Origin: Congeria kusceri | Lineage: Eukaryota > Mollusca > Bivalvia > Myida > Dreissenidae | Length of the DNA stretch: 64,000 nt | Direction of reading: 5' to 3' | NCBI GenBank assembly: GCA_027627225.1 | Contig: CM051025.1 | Span: 53,880,181 to 53,944,180 of the forward strand | Part shown: positions 34,506-49,459 of the stretch, piece after piece | How the letters are laid out: the number at the start of each line of letters is the position of its first letter | How positions within the stretch are numbered: the first letter of the stretch is position 1 | Notes under the pieces: generated by a model | Databases searched by the model: none | Seen by the model: only the letters and a program-made list of their open reading frames with translations | Told to the model about the DNA's origin: nothing | Position numbers and translations under genes: made by a program

Positions 34506-37500
34506 CTGCAGACGAAATAAGTAACGGCCATTATGAAGCATTTACATCAGCCTTTATTTTTTTCTATTCCGTAAGAAGCAAACAGTGACTAGAATGGGCA
34601 GCAAATTAAATAAGTAAGCACAGAAGAATCTCATTTAAATACAATATATTGTACCTTTACATTCAGCACACAATGGAAATAAATATCACTGAAAATAAAT
34701 AATATTTGTATAGATCTACTAACGCCACACTGAAATGGGTACAAACTGTGGAAATGACATGATGTAAAACAAAGAAGTGAACTTAAACGTAATTAATACA
34801 GTCGACAATATACGTATGCGCATGGACAAATTTCTATATGTTAAATATCTCCATATATGGTATATTTGTGCGATACTTTAGCTCGTCTTATGCAATATTT
34901 AATTATTTAAATTTAATTATAAAGGTAGGTATCCCCTACCGGCAAGCTGTTCCATACTACTAACACATACTGCACACAGGCCATGCTCTCATTCACGTAG
35001 AGTAAGTACGCACAGACACCGGGCACCAGATCTAAGAGTAGAACAGCAACATAAACTAGATTCTTGAACTATACAACAATGTATGCAGATTGATTAATGT
35101 GTAGTCAGAGTAAACATAATTTATCAGTATCATAATTTATTTAAAACAGAGTGCACAATGCAACGCACTGAAAATGTGCTGTTTACATTGCAAAGTTTAA
35201 CTTAAAAAAAATGTCTTATATAATAATGTCATAACATAACAGTTTAATATGTTTTTATCACAAATTGAGGCGATTGTGGTGATATGATAATTAAGAGTGC
35301 CATTGTCACAAGGATACGCCCGTCAAAAAAGCTTTTGTTGGGTTAAGATTTAATGACTAAAGAAAATCAATTCAAAAACTAATAAGGTAGAGTCATGGTA
35401 TTCGTGCATCTTATTCATCTCTAATGCCTCTCTCTAAGTGGTGAGTTGAGGTATCAAAACTATTGCATATATATTTTGAAATATATAATCAAGATGCCAA
35501 AATAAACAAGAAACGTAGACATTATTAGAAAACCAAATATTTCGAATCGAAATGCATTAAAGTCAGCACCATGTTTTTTTTTGAAATTGTGACCTTGACC
35601 TTGACCCCACCCACCCCATTTGCAATCCCAAGTGAGGCTAGATATAAGGTATTTACATATAAAGTTTCATTAAAATACCTCAATGACAAATTGAAGCTTC
35701 TGAAGCTTTTGAGCGGAACCTTGTTTGTCTATATTTAGCAACGGTGACCTTGAACCCATCCACCCCATATGCAATCCCAAATGAGGTCTAGATAAAAGAT
35801 ATCTATGTATAAATTTTCTTAAAACATTTCAATGTGTTCTCAAGCCATTGAACGGAAACCGTTTTTTTTAGTAAAAGTGACCTTGACACGCCCATATGCA
35901 ATCCCAAGCGAGCTCTAAATAAAAGGTATCTATTTAAGAAGTTTCATTAAAATATCTCCATGTGTTCTCAAATTATTGAGCGGAAACCGTTTTTCCATTT
36001 TTAGTAATGGTGACCTTGACCCCACCCACCCCATATGCAATCCCAAGCGATGCCTTGATATAAGGTATTTATATATGAAGTTGTATCTCAGTTTGTTCTC
36101 AAGTTATTGAGCGGAAACCGTTTCTGTACGTTTTAGTAACAGTGACCAGGATCTTGACCCCACCCACCCCATATGCAATCTCAGGCGAGGTCTCAATATA
36201 AGGTATATATGTATTCAGTTTCAATGATCTCAATGCGTTCTCAAGTTATTGAGCAGAAACCGTTTTTCTATTTTTAGTAACAATGACCTTGACCTTACTC
36301 CCACCCACTCCATATGCAACCCAAAGCAATGTCTTACAAAGGTATCTATGTATGAAGTTTCATAACATTAGCTTTATTCGTTCTCGATCTAGAGAGCGTA
36401 AGCGAAAAGTTGACGTCCACTACGCCTTTGACCTTGAACTGTGACCTTGACCTAGGGACATGGCGTCTGCGCGCAACTCTACACCTAACCATGCTTGTCA
36501 CTTCTGACAAGTTATTTGAAAATCCATATATGCTGGACGAAGGTATGCTCTGGATTCAGTGTTAAGGATTGATTTAAATATTTGACATTTGACCTTGAAT
36601 TGTGTCCTTAACCTTGGACCTATGGACCTGGTTCTTGCGCACTACACTCCACATCACAATGCATGTCACTTCTGCCAAGGTATTTGAAAATACATCCATG
36701 CTGGACAAAGATATGCTCCAGACAAAGTGTTTACAATTGATTCCTTAAATTTTGACCGTGAATTGTGATCTTGACCTAGGGACTGGTTCCTGCTTGCGAC
36801 ACTCCGTCTTACCAGACTTGTCACTTCTGCCAAAATATTTGAAAATCCATCCATGCTTGACAAAGATACGCTCCGGACAATGTTGTAAGAATTGTGACCT
36901 TGACCTTGGACCTAGGGAACTGGTTCTTGAGCGCAACACTCCGTCTCATCGTGTTTATAACTTCTGCCAAGTTATTTGAAAATCCATCCCTGCTAAGCAA
37001 AGTCATGTTCCAGATAAGGTGTTAAGGATTAATTTATTATATTTTACCTTTGACCTTGAATTGTGACCTTGACCTTGGACCTAGGGACCTGTTTCTTGCT
37101 CGCAACACTTTGTCTCACCATGCTTGTCACTTTTGACAGGTTATTTGAAAAACCATCCATGCTTGACAAAGATATGCTCCGGACAATGTGGTAAGAATTT
37201 ATTTCTTATATTTACCCTTTGATCTTCACTTTTGACCTTAAACTTGGACATAGAGACCTAGTTCTTGCGAGCGACACTCCATCTTATTGTGCTTATCACT
37301 TCTGCCAAGTTATTTGAAAATCCATCCATGCTTCACAAGGTTATGCTCTGGACACAGTGTTAAGGATTGAATTCTTATATATTGACCTTTGACCTTGAAT
37401 TGTGACCTTGACCTTGGACCTAGGGACCTGGTTCCTGCGCGCGACACTCCGACTTATCATGCTCATCACTTCTGTCAAGTTATTTGAAAATCCATCAAGG

Positions 37501-40500
37501 CTGGACAAAGTTATGCTCCGGACAAAGTGTTAAGGATTGAATTCCTATATTTGAATTTGGCCTTGAATTGTGACCTTGACCTTGGACCTAATGACCTGGT
37601 TCTTTCGCGCGACACTCCGTCTCATCATGCTTATCACTTCTGCCAAGTTATGAGCTAATCGATCAAGGCTGGACAAAGTTATACTCCGGAAAATGATCTC
37701 CCTCCGCTCGCTCTCCCGCCCGCCCGACCGCCAGCCGAGCCAGCCCACCCGCCCGCCCGCCACCCGATCGCCAGCCCGCTCGCTCGGGCGTCACCATAAT
37801 ATGGCCGTTTTTCAAACGGGCGTATAAAAAGTAATGTATACTTTGATCGCTCGGTTCTTGTCTTTTCCGACAATGCTTTTGTACGGAGCATTGCCTGGAT
37901 CACCAAAATAAATAAAAACAATGTCAGATGAAATTTTAATCGAACTGAGCAATACAAATTTTGTTTTCCTCACTTTATAAGTATGCATATTTCAAAACTG
38001 CGCTAGAAACACATCAGTAATGCATCAATACCATGATATGCTCATTGTATCAAGACACGTTCATTTAAATTTCAAACATATCGAGACCTAGCAAGTGTTT
38101 ATTAATTAAAAATACAAATTAACACGAAATCTGTACAATGTAACATTTTATCCAAACAGTCTCTTCAGTAGGTCATCTATAATAGCGATCTTTCAAAAGA
38201 AAAAACAAAACAAACAAAACGTCTGTTGATACCGTCCCGTACATTGTTTGTGTTTTGACGTCATCATTGGCTGACTCAGGAGCTAGTGTTCTTGAAACAT
38301 ATTGGTCAATACATTAGTCACATTGATAGGAATACAATTTCAATAACAAAAACCACGAGCCAACAGTCTGTTTGTTTTCAAACCTTTCTTTGGACAACGA
38401 TGTCTGCATAAAATGCATTTATTTTCGGACTGTCATGTTTATGTACACAGTGTTAGTGTAGTGTGTCTTGTTACAGAAGAACAATGTATATGTCATGTGT
38501 TACCATGATAACCAGTGTTGTAGGTGCTACAAATGCTCAAATCAAACCGCTTTCTATGGACAGCCAGCAACTGAAAGTATGTTTAAACATATTTTATTTC
38601 ATGAACACATATGAGTATACAACATATACTGTTACAAATAATTCGCACGTTCAGAAAATGGATAGGAACGGAAGATAAAATCTTATGTAGTTCTACTCTA
38701 TAAATAGTATTTGCATGAAAATATGTAACATTTCTATAAATGGCAGTCATGTGATAGAATATAACAATTTCGGGGTCCTGGTAAGAAAGAGATATATGAT
38801 AATATCCGATAGAATAAATCCTAGAGAGTGGAGAACGACTTGTAAATGGTAGAGGAGTAACCTGGAATAGAGAGTAGAAGGTAAATGAGGAATGGTTTAG
38901 GTTCAAAAAAACAACAACAACAGTTTAACATGAGATGAGTTTTTCGCTGTAACAAAGAGCTAAGTATAAAATCTTTTACTAGTTTTTATGTACGTTTGAA
39001 CTGCGTCAAAACTACGCGTGTTTTTATCGTAGTCAATACTTTTATCTCCATATAAAAGTGTGTTTAGAGTTGGGGATGTCAGAGAAGAAATTGTTCTGAT
39101 AAGAACCTCTCGTTGTTGCCTGAATAAGTTACATTCTAGAAAATAATGGAATACTGATTCGACCACACCACAGCTGAATAAGGGTGATTGAACAATATTG
39201 CACATATATGGATGTTGCTTAAGTGAGCTTCATTTAGTTAAGTGAGTCTGCAGTGGAGCATCTGTTGGCGTCTTTCACCATAGTAATATAATAAATTAGG
39301 TTTAATATAATCATTATCGAGTAGCAATTTGAAAGTGTTTAGAGAATCAGCATTTCTTGTTTCCAGAGAAAAGTTGTTCCATTCCATTATTGTTGATGGT
39401 ATAAATGAGTTTGAATATGTGGTTGTACGGGTTGTCACATTTCTAATGTTTGCTCCATTTCGCAATGGATACGGGTTATTAGCTCCGACTGTATCAGGCA
39501 CTATAGATTTAAGGTACGTCGGCGTTAGATTTGCGGTAATTTTATTCATGAGAATAAGTTTATGTTCTGGCGCCGCATATTTAATGTTTCCCACCCAACC
39601 TCTCTGTATAACTCGTTTATCGAAACAAATTTGGTACAACCCGATACAATTCGCGCAGCTTCAATTTGAATTTTTTCTAAGTCATCTTTTTCAAATTGAC
39701 AACAATTGTCGAATACTACATCAGAATATTCAAGTATAGGTCTTATGAACGAAAGGTACATAACTTCTAAAGCGTTTCGATCAAGAGTATATTTAAGACG
39801 ACGCATAATATTTAATCGCTGCCATGCTTTGTCTTTGATAACTGCAATATGTTCATGCCAAGTGCAGTCGTTGGCCAAATAGATTCCTAAGTGTTTATGG
39901 ACATTTACTTCTGGAATGGGTACGTTTTGCATTGTCAGAGGTGGGTGGATTGGTCTGTTTTGTTTTCGAGATATTATTAGAGATTCTGACTTTGCAGGAT
40001 TAAATTTAACCAACCATTGATCAGCCCATGTATTTATTCGGTCAATATCAGCTTGCATTACGGTTGCTGTCTGATCGGGATAATTTACTATCATGTATAG
40101 GCTTGTATCGTCTGCAAAGAGGTTTACGCATGAACGTATGTTCGAAACAATGTCATTTATGTATATTAAAAACATTAACGGACCGAGAATAGAACCTTGG
40201 GGGACACCTGCACATATATTAGCAAAACGAGATTCGGCGCCTGGAAGCACAACTTTCTGTTTTCTAAACGACAGGTAGTTACTTATCCATTTTAGTAAGT
40301 CGCCTCTAATACCAGCAGAATAGATTTTATACAGTAGTCCCTTATGCCAGACTTTATCAAAGGCCTTACTTATATCAAAGAAGACAACTCGTACTTCGAG
40401 GCCGTTGTCCAGAGCTTTACAGAATTTGTCATAAATGTAGTTTAAGTTCATTTACGGCTGAATCCACTGGTAGAAAACCAGACTGAGACTGCGTGAAGAA

Positions 40501-43500
40501 AGAGTTACCTTGTAGAAAATTAAATATGTGTTTGTAAAGGATCCTTTCAAAAACCTTTTCCAGAGTATTTAAAAGAGATATAGGTCGATAATTAGACGCT
40601 AATGATGGGTCACCTTTGTTAAAGACTGCACACACATTTGCAATTTTGCACGCGTCTGGCATTTCACATTGGGTCAGACAAACATTAAAAAGATTGCAAA
40701 TCGTTTTTTTTAACTGATAGATTCGCGTAAGATTCGATTATCAATCCCATCTGGACCCGAGGCTTTACCCAATTTTAAATTTTTAATGGCGTCTAATACT
40801 TCATTTGGCGTTATAGAAATAGACTGAATTATATGTTCACAAGAGTTATGGCTTGATTGCACTTCTCGATTAGAGTCATCTATATAAGACTGCATTGCGA
40901 AATATTCATTAAGCATATTAGCCTTTTCAGTATCATTTGTAATAAGAGCGTCCGTTCTTTCGTCACGTAAAGATGGTATTGACTTATGTTCGTTAGGTGA
41001 AATACAATTTCGCAGAATTTTCCACCAATCTTTTGAGTTAACATTGGATTATTTTAATTTTTTGCTGAGATTTTCAATGTTATGCGTTTAGACTTCACGT
41101 ATAAGTGAGACAACTTGATTACGTACAGTTCGAAATTTTGCACATTGAATATGTGAGCCAGATAGTTAAGCTTTGTGATATAATCGTTTTCGTTTACGTA
41201 TTTTGGATGTTATGATATAATTCATCCACGGGGCATCTCCTGTCCTAATGCGAACATTTTTATTAGGGATTGACTTCAGTGCAGCATCAGAAATAGCGTG
41301 TGTTATATTTTTAGTATATATATTTATATCGTCATTGATTAAATAATCCCATTCTACACCTGAAAATAAAGTTCGTAATTTTTCATAATCACCTAAATCA
41401 TAGCGCCATATGTGTCGATTAAAACTTTTGCAAACAGGCTTATTATGTTTTACTATACCAAATACTGGACAGTGTTAACGTATGTTTTGGTGAAGGAATG
41501 GTTCGCAAGTACCAGATGAAACGATCGAATCGGGGTTATTAACAAATATAAGGTCGATCACAGATGTCGAGTGTTCTGTATAGTGAGTTGGTTCGTCAAT
41601 TATTTGTGTAAAGTTGTTTTGAGTAAATAACCCTTAAACATTTCGTCCTGAGAGTAATGCCCGTGTATTAAGATTGAAATCGCCTGAAACAATTATATCA
41701 CGAATTCCAGCGTCGGTCGCTAATCCAAATGAGGTTTCTAGTAGATTTATATATGCGGTGTCAGCCTTTGGTGGGCGGTAGACTACTCCGAATAAAATTG
41801 TTTTGTTTTTGCATAATTTTATTTCAAGCAATATACATTCTAGTCTGATCGGTCCAAGGTCTTCTTTACATATGTATGCTAATGCTTCATTAATATAGAC
41901 TGCTACTCCGCCGTGTGGATCTAGCGGTCTGTCTTTTCGAACAGGTAAATGGTAATAATGAAAGCAAATGTCACTGGAAGAAGTTGCGTTACAGAGCCAT
42001 GTTTCAGTAAGGGCAATAACATCGAATGAATTTAAACTTGAGTAAAGAAGTTTTGTTGCCAATACTTTGTACGTTGTAATGAACAAATGAGAACAGATTT
42101 TTCATAGAATTTAGAATACAACTTTCAGCAAAACTCACACTGGAAAGCGAACTGATTTGAAATTCGACGAACGAAGGGCCAGGATTTGGATGTATGTCAC
42201 CTGAACGGGATAAGATTATTATATGTAAATATAGACTACACGACAGCACGATTAAAATACCCACTAATTTTATAGAAAATCTCGCATTGGATTCAGCGTT
42301 GTAGCTTGTAACATACGTATAAGTAATGTGCTTGATCGATGAAGCTTGATTATTAGACATCGTAAATGGTATTTGATAGATATCAAGTAGAGTGTATTAA
42401 AACATATGCACAAGGCAAATAGCAAGTGCAATAATAAAGGAAACGCAGTTCGTAGTATGTAAGATGACATGACAGCGTTTGCTGGATGTGTGTTGTGTTT
42501 AATCATGTAATTGAGCTGATGAGGACAAGGAAAGCCTGAAACTTTATCGATTTGTCGTTGACATTACACGTGTGTATTTTCACATGAAGGGAATTGTCAC
42601 CCGGATATCTGTTACATGCGAAGTTTTGAGGGGGATTAAAAGAAAGAGATATGAAAAGGGGAAAAGTTAAGAAAACTAATATATGCATAACTGAAAGTTT
42701 GAACATCGCCGATCTAGGGATTTAGACTTGGCACACGATATAAGATCATTTCTTAGCTGAATGGTGAATGTATGTTATACACTAAATTATCTACGAGTTG
42801 AATAAAGAACTGAAAATCTGCAAGAGTAAACAAAGCTCAAGTGTCAGAAAAAAATGCAAAATATGTGTTGACATACGTTATACAATATTGACATAATCTC
42901 TTTAGAAAATAACATAAATTTATATAGAGACAATATACAAGGTATTGTATATGTTTGCAATGCATTTTTAAGTAAGAATATACTATTGTACTTATAACGA
43001 AGATGAATTTAAACACGTATGCACCGAATCAATAAATACAAACAGACTCGTGCTCATGCTATTGGCAAGCATGCATACAACCATATATTTTAATCATAGC
43101 AAGATAATTATTGTTATATATATTGACACAATTTAAAAGGAAAATCTTATTCAAGTAACAAGTAGTTGCAAATAGAATTAGTGTGCAATCTTAAAAACAC
43201 TGCCAATGACAAGCACATGTATACTGCTATACAATGTAAAGCAGAGTGAAGTAGATTTGTGTATAAGAATAAATATTGCTGCATTATATGAAGGAACTAT
43301 AATGAAGAGTCTATAATAGCTATTGTAGTTGGAGTTTGTGTGTACATGAGTCTCAAAACAATAGATTACAATGCCAAAGTACACATAGATCACTATACAA
43401 TATAGTGCAGTAGATCTGTACATAAAGTATAGAAAGAAACGACAGCGAAAAAGCATACACACCACAATTTCAATAACTGGAAGTGTGTTGCTATATTCTT

Positions 43501-44591
43501 AATACATGTTAGAATGAATAGTTTATACTAGTAATGACAGGAGGAGTTTATGTGTGCATAAATCTTAATCAAGAAGCTTACAATGAAAAGTACACATATA
43601 CAACTATACAATATAGTGCAGTGGATCTGATATGTACATAAATCATTTAAAGAAAGGACAGTGAAAAGTGTCCGTACAACATTTTCACTTTCAAATAAAC
43701 GGAATTATATAGTTATATAAAACAAAAAGACTACAAGGATGATTTTAGAGTTTTCTGTACTGCAACAAGCATACAATTTAATAAATGTTTGTCAAATGTA
43801 GGATGTTAGATTGATTTTATTGCTTAAACCTTTCTGAGAGCAGTACACAAACAACATATTCAGACACCTATAACAGAAATAATCAGTTTTATTATTATTA
43901 AGAATAAAATCAAGGTTTTTCTATATCCAGAAGCATTAAAAAATTCATTAATTTAAAATGTATATTCGGAAAGAAAGTGAAAGACTGTTTCAAAACAGTA
44001 CACATAATATACAAACATACTATGACAAGCATACGTATACCTACAAACAGACTATGACAAGCATACCTATACCTACAACACAAACAAAATCAACAATTTA
44101 ACTTTATCTTTCATTTCGTAATATAACTTATGATAAATATTTAAACATTCGTTTCAATTGTCACTTAACACCTATGAGCTTCAGTCGAAAGCAAAAATGA
44201 AGCAGTTTTAAGATGTATAATTCATATTATTAATTTTTAATTGTGTTAAGTGAAGAATGTTTTAGTTTTGTGACCACAGTTATTTAGACCTTCATCGAAG
44301 CTGTTTCAGTATATAAAGTATATTTTATTTTAGCTTGAAGGTACTTTAAACGTGGTAAAGCTCAGAAAAATAGCAAATAGTATATTTACAGACATATTAT
44401 TCTCAGAATAAAGTTATTTACTAAGAAAGGATTTTAAGCTTATTTGAAAAAAAAAGTTTTGGAATATGCATTTACTATTCATTGTTGGTGACTGCAAAAA
44501 GATTTGATCATATGCTGCATAAAGCAGTTAGAAGCGAAATTATGTTCAGATAATTCTGCATGAATTCTTATTGGCTTGTTGTTGTATGCCC

Positions 44592-44628
<37 letters not shown>

Positions 44629-46995
44629 GTGTCTGTGTGCGTGTTTGCGTGTGTGTACGCGTGTATGTCCGCGTGTGCGCGTGTGTGTGTGTATGTGCGT
44701 GTTCGTGTGTGTGCGTGCTGGCGTGTGTGTGCGTGCGTGTGTGTGTGTGTATATGAGTGTATTTTTTTAGCAACTAACATATTTTTCAATCACTTAGAAC
44801 AATATGCAACATATTGAAGTATAATGCATATCTAAGTATAAGCCATATACTGTACTGAACATGACAATAATTCATTTATTTATAGATATTTAGTTAATTG
44901 AAGTATGGTGCATATCTCAGTGTGTGTCATATACTGTACTGAACGAGACAATAACTATTTATACAAATTTGGTTAATAAGAAAAACTAGGGCAACGGCGG
45001 AATTTTCATATGTATGTGAACATAACACATAACTCAGCCTTTATGGATAAGAAATAACAACCGAAAAAAACAACAACTGTGGAGGCACGGGTACGCTTCC
45101 ATACATCTAAATAAGACATTTTTGAATAGAAACGAGAGCATGTGTGTAAGTAAACAAACAATTACAGCAATGCTTACTTTTGAATTGTTGCAGGACAGAC
45201 TAATTCGTATTTGTTCTATAATATGTTTCGCACCGTTACATACATTGAGAGAGAACACTTTTATTCGAATTGGCTGGAATGTACGACACATATAAATACA
45301 TTCTTCGCATGGGATGTTTTGCAGCTGGTGAACGCAATAACGCAGTCGAATAGTACATAATTGGCCCGTTCAGACAAAGGTGAGACTTCCATGTAAAGCG
45401 GTACAATAGGGGTCATTCACGACGATTTGTTGGTCGGTCGAGCACAGTCGAACAGTACAAATAGGCACAGTTAATAAATAGGTGAGGCTCCCATGTAGAG
45501 CGGAACAATATGGGTTATTCAGGGGGATGTGTTGGACGGTCCATTTAATTATCCACCATATATTTGTGTACATAATCATGGAACTCGTGACAGTTTATTT
45601 TTGAAGTAAACTTCTACACCGCACAAAAAAGATCGGAGCACCAGTGTTTTATAACAACCGTTTTATTAACATTCAAGATCCGACTGATTGTTGATTCTGT
45701 GTATCTCGGAGATACGTTGGCGGGTAGCCTTTATTAGAACGGTTCCGCTCGATGACCAGGCACTGTAGATGTTTTTGGAGCGTACTAGCATACGCTCATT
45801 GAAGAAAAGCTGGGAACGCTCCTTTTGTTAGGTCTTCAATTACAAAGACTTGATCTCTCCCATCGCAGGTCTTAAATTCGCGCCTTTTCTGGTATAATCT
45901 TTGGCGAGCTCTGTAGCTGACAAATTTAACTAGAATAGGTTGTGGCCTACCACCACTTGCCTTTCCCGATCGATGACTGCGATTAAATTCTTCCAGTCTG
46001 ACATCTGCACCCACTTCTTTTCATAATTGCATGACGGTTGCGTCGGTGGTTTCCCGATTTTCCGGGTCAGCTTCCGGGATCCCTGAGATTCTCAGGCTAT
46101 TCCTGCGACTGTATTGTTCAGCAGCATCACGAGAACGTTCAAGTTTGAAGACGGTTTCTTTCAAAATTATTTTATTTTGCCAACAGTTCATTCAGGTTTT
46201 CAACTTCGCTGATTTGATGTGTTAGGGCAGCAACAACACAGATAACAATGGAATCCACCATACCTTTCAAGATCGTTTCCATTATTTGCACACACTCATT
46301 GCTGCACTGCCTTGGTAATAGTTTCAATAGTAGCCTGGTCTAGGGCACGGCATGCCGTATTCTCGGACATCGTGTCAAACGTATATTGATAGTCTTCAGA
46401 TATAGAGTCACTTAGAATGCGATTCATTTTTTGATCGCTGACGTTTTCAGGTGTAGATAGCACAGACGCACTCGGGTTTGTAGAATTAATTGGTGTCGAT
46501 GCAATAAAACTCATTGTTTAATAAGAGATGTCACTGTTTTTATGGACACAGTATACAACTGTGGTGAGATAGCGTAAACGTGTAGATTAATTCCCGTGTA
46601 AACAGTATTTCCCGTGCTATGTATAACAACTATGTCCACTATGTGCTAGAAATAGATTCACATCACAAATCACAAACGAGAGTTCCTTACTTAGTTTATT
46701 TCCACTCTTTGAACGTGATACCACATATTCCAACAGCACATCCAATTCATGATCACATTTCACTTTCACTCATCCCTAGTGTGACACTTTTTCTATCTTA
46801 GAACATAATTAAATTATAATTTCAATTCTCCGCTAAAAGTAAAAACACAGCAATGTCCGCCACCGGAAGTATGAAAGTATGTGAAATTAGTTCTTTCCAT
46901 TTCATAGTATCCTTCCATATCTATTGAATGATATAAAGTGAACATACCCAAGAATGAATAATTGCTTACGATAAACAAATCAACACAATTCATAT

Positions 46996-47047
<52 letters not shown>

Positions 47048-49401
47048 GTCTCTCTCTGTCTCTGTCTCTCTCTGTCTCTCTCTGTCTCTGTCTCTCTCTG
47101 TCTCTCATACACAACATACATCATAACGGTAATTTAATTGTAGTTACCTTATTCTCGGTTCGATAGACCCCGCCTACAAAAACTGCGTACGACACGATCA
47201 ATGCAAACGACAAATTCATGAGGATAACCGCGCAATCCGACTTTACGTACCTTTAATAAAACAAAAAAATAATGTACAGTACAGAATATAACATTTATCA
47301 TAATCTAAAATTATTAAACCCTGCGTAATATTGGTTCAAATAAACTGACCAGTCAAATCTAAAATAATCCTTTCTATTTAATCATAATATTCCGGATGTC
47401 ATAGTAAATAATCATTTAATTTTAATCATTGAACAAGAGATGTTTGTAAAACATGTATACCCACCGACTTGCAGCCAAGTCGTCAATATGTGCAATTGTT
47501 AAGAGATGTTTTAATATTGTATATGCACATTAACAAAAGTGGAGGAAATTAAAGTTGATGCTTTAGAAAGTAAATATAAAGCCAAAAGAAATATAGAGTA
47601 TAATGATGGAATTATGTTTACAGTCTATTATATAAGGATACCTGTTTTCTGTTTAATTTTCACATCAAATGGGCCAAAGCATCTCTAGATATCCTGCAAA
47701 AACAAAATGGTCTACGGAGAAAACAGTTTTCGTGTTACGAGCCCCTGTGACCTTGACCTTGGACCTGTTGACCTCAAAATTGACAGGAGTCTTCTCCCCC
47801 CCCCCCCCGAGTAACCAGCATACCAACTTGGATGATAGTAGGTCAAAGCGTAGTCTACATATCATGCGGAAAAGAAATGGTCTTCAGAGGACACAGTTTT
47901 CATGTTACAAGCCTCTGTCACCTTGACCTTTGACCTGTTGACCTCAAAATTGATAGACGTCTTCCTTTCCTTCCAAGTAACCAGCATACCAACTTAAATG
48001 ATCGTAGGTCAAAGCGTTCTCTATATATCGTGCGGAAACGAAATGGACTACGGACAGACATGCCGACGATCCGACCGACCGACCGACGGAGAGGTGCAAA
48101 GCAATATACCCCCACTTCTTCGAAGGGGGGCACAATTATAAATGTCTGAAATGACCCGCACATTCAACAATATATCTGTATATCACAAGGCTGTCAATAT
48201 TGTCCTTCAACTCGTGTATCTGTAAATGGTTGTAGAATCAGCGCAATGACTTTGTTATGTTCGAAGATTCAAGTTTAGGAATCCGCAGCTGCATCAGCAG
48301 TAGACAATAAACACATCAAAAGTCGCGCATGGTCCTTCTTACTAAGGCGAAGGATAAACTCTCACCTCCATAAGTACACGTGTACTGCAACTGTGATGAT
48401 CAATCCAAGCATGGACACGCTGCAACCTACTATTGATATCACATCCAAGGCCAGAGTATTCACATTCTGTAGTCGAATAACTTCAATTAAATATTTAAAT
48501 TACAGTAATCCAAATATACTATATGGTATCAATTGCATCGAATATAATCATTTAATTTGATTGACATATATAACTACAGAAAACTTGTGAGTGTAAGCTG
48601 GTCAAAATCATGAATATTAAAGATTCTGAACTCCAGATGGGCATAAACGTTTTTTGTAGTTATGTCTGAACGGTAAAAACGTGGGTAAAGCCATCATTAT
48701 TTCTATAGAACACGATAAAATACTGCATATTTCATTGACAAATATAAGTGAAATATGCTGGCACTTTACTTAAAACCGGTATTCCCGATTTAAAAATACG
48801 CCGGCTTTCCCCAATACAAGTTCCTGATTCAAGTGTACGTATGAGCGACTGGTCAAAACTAAATTGTCACGTGATTATCTTAAATATAAACGGCGCTATT
48901 TTTAAATTACTCGATCAGTTATATCGTCTGCAGACGCTATAGATTTTAGGACCATTATATCATCCGGCGTTCAGACCCTTTAAATAATATACTGTGTATG
49001 ACTGTCGCAGCTTAGACTTGAAACTACAAGTCTTACGCAAATATGTTCAGCTTATTACCTCAGGTAGGTAACATAAGAATTGTAACATGTGTAAGATTAT
49101 ATTGTGAAATTGAATAATTATGGTTTGGCTATCGCGTGGGCAAGGAAACTGTTATATTACGCCATTTTATATTTTTCATTTTGTGTTTATTTCAGCTTAG
49201 CTTCAAAATCAAATATAAACATCAGTTAGTTTTTATTGACGTAAATCTGTTGTTTTCGATTAAACTCGACAAATTGAAATTGTTTTTCTTACCTGCTTGT
49301 ATTCCAAAAATTACACTGAGGTTAGCCAAAGCTTGCCTGTAAACATACGATATTGTGAATTTATAACAACAACAACAACAAAAATAATATAAATTATATT
49401 A

Positions 49402-49459
<58 letters not shown>

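Larger units (their letters stand above)
38940..42400 (-). mobile_element. APE-type non-LTR retrotransposon, inactive
   Basis: In order on the minus strand: an N-terminal region with a 2A-like motif (42004-42360), an endonuclease (41634-42086), a linker with [13 protein letters not shown] (40710-40916), reverse transcriptase (39546-40662) and a C-terminal region with a Cys/His cluster (38960-39205, [11 protein letters not shown]). The layout and motifs fit the CR1/L2/Jockey group. Several frame breaks and stops separate the segments, so this copy cannot work. It is inserted in the interval that should contain TM3-TM6 of gene B. Confidence 0.88.

Noticed and set aside
35580..37700. Regularly spaced repeats that could suggest a CRISPR array
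   Set aside because: Units are 135-165 bp and similar along their whole length, without short repeats separated by unique spacers, and the DNA is eukaryotic.
39329..39739. 136-codon plus-strand frame
   Set aside because: Antisense of the retrotransposon reverse transcriptase region.
44546..44817. Five overlapping open frames of Cys-Val or His-Thr repeats
   Set aside because: Direct product of the (GT)n microsatellite.
45196..45218. Possible 22-bp exon (VCPATIQ in one frame) as the start of TM3
   Set aside because: The frame with the cysteine does not fit the phase-0 end of the TM2 exon, and the exon would be extremely short.
47669..48163. Frames in the TGACCTTGACC repeat on both strands
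   Set aside because: Lie wholly within an interspersed repeat with homopolymer C and (GACC)n; no domain.
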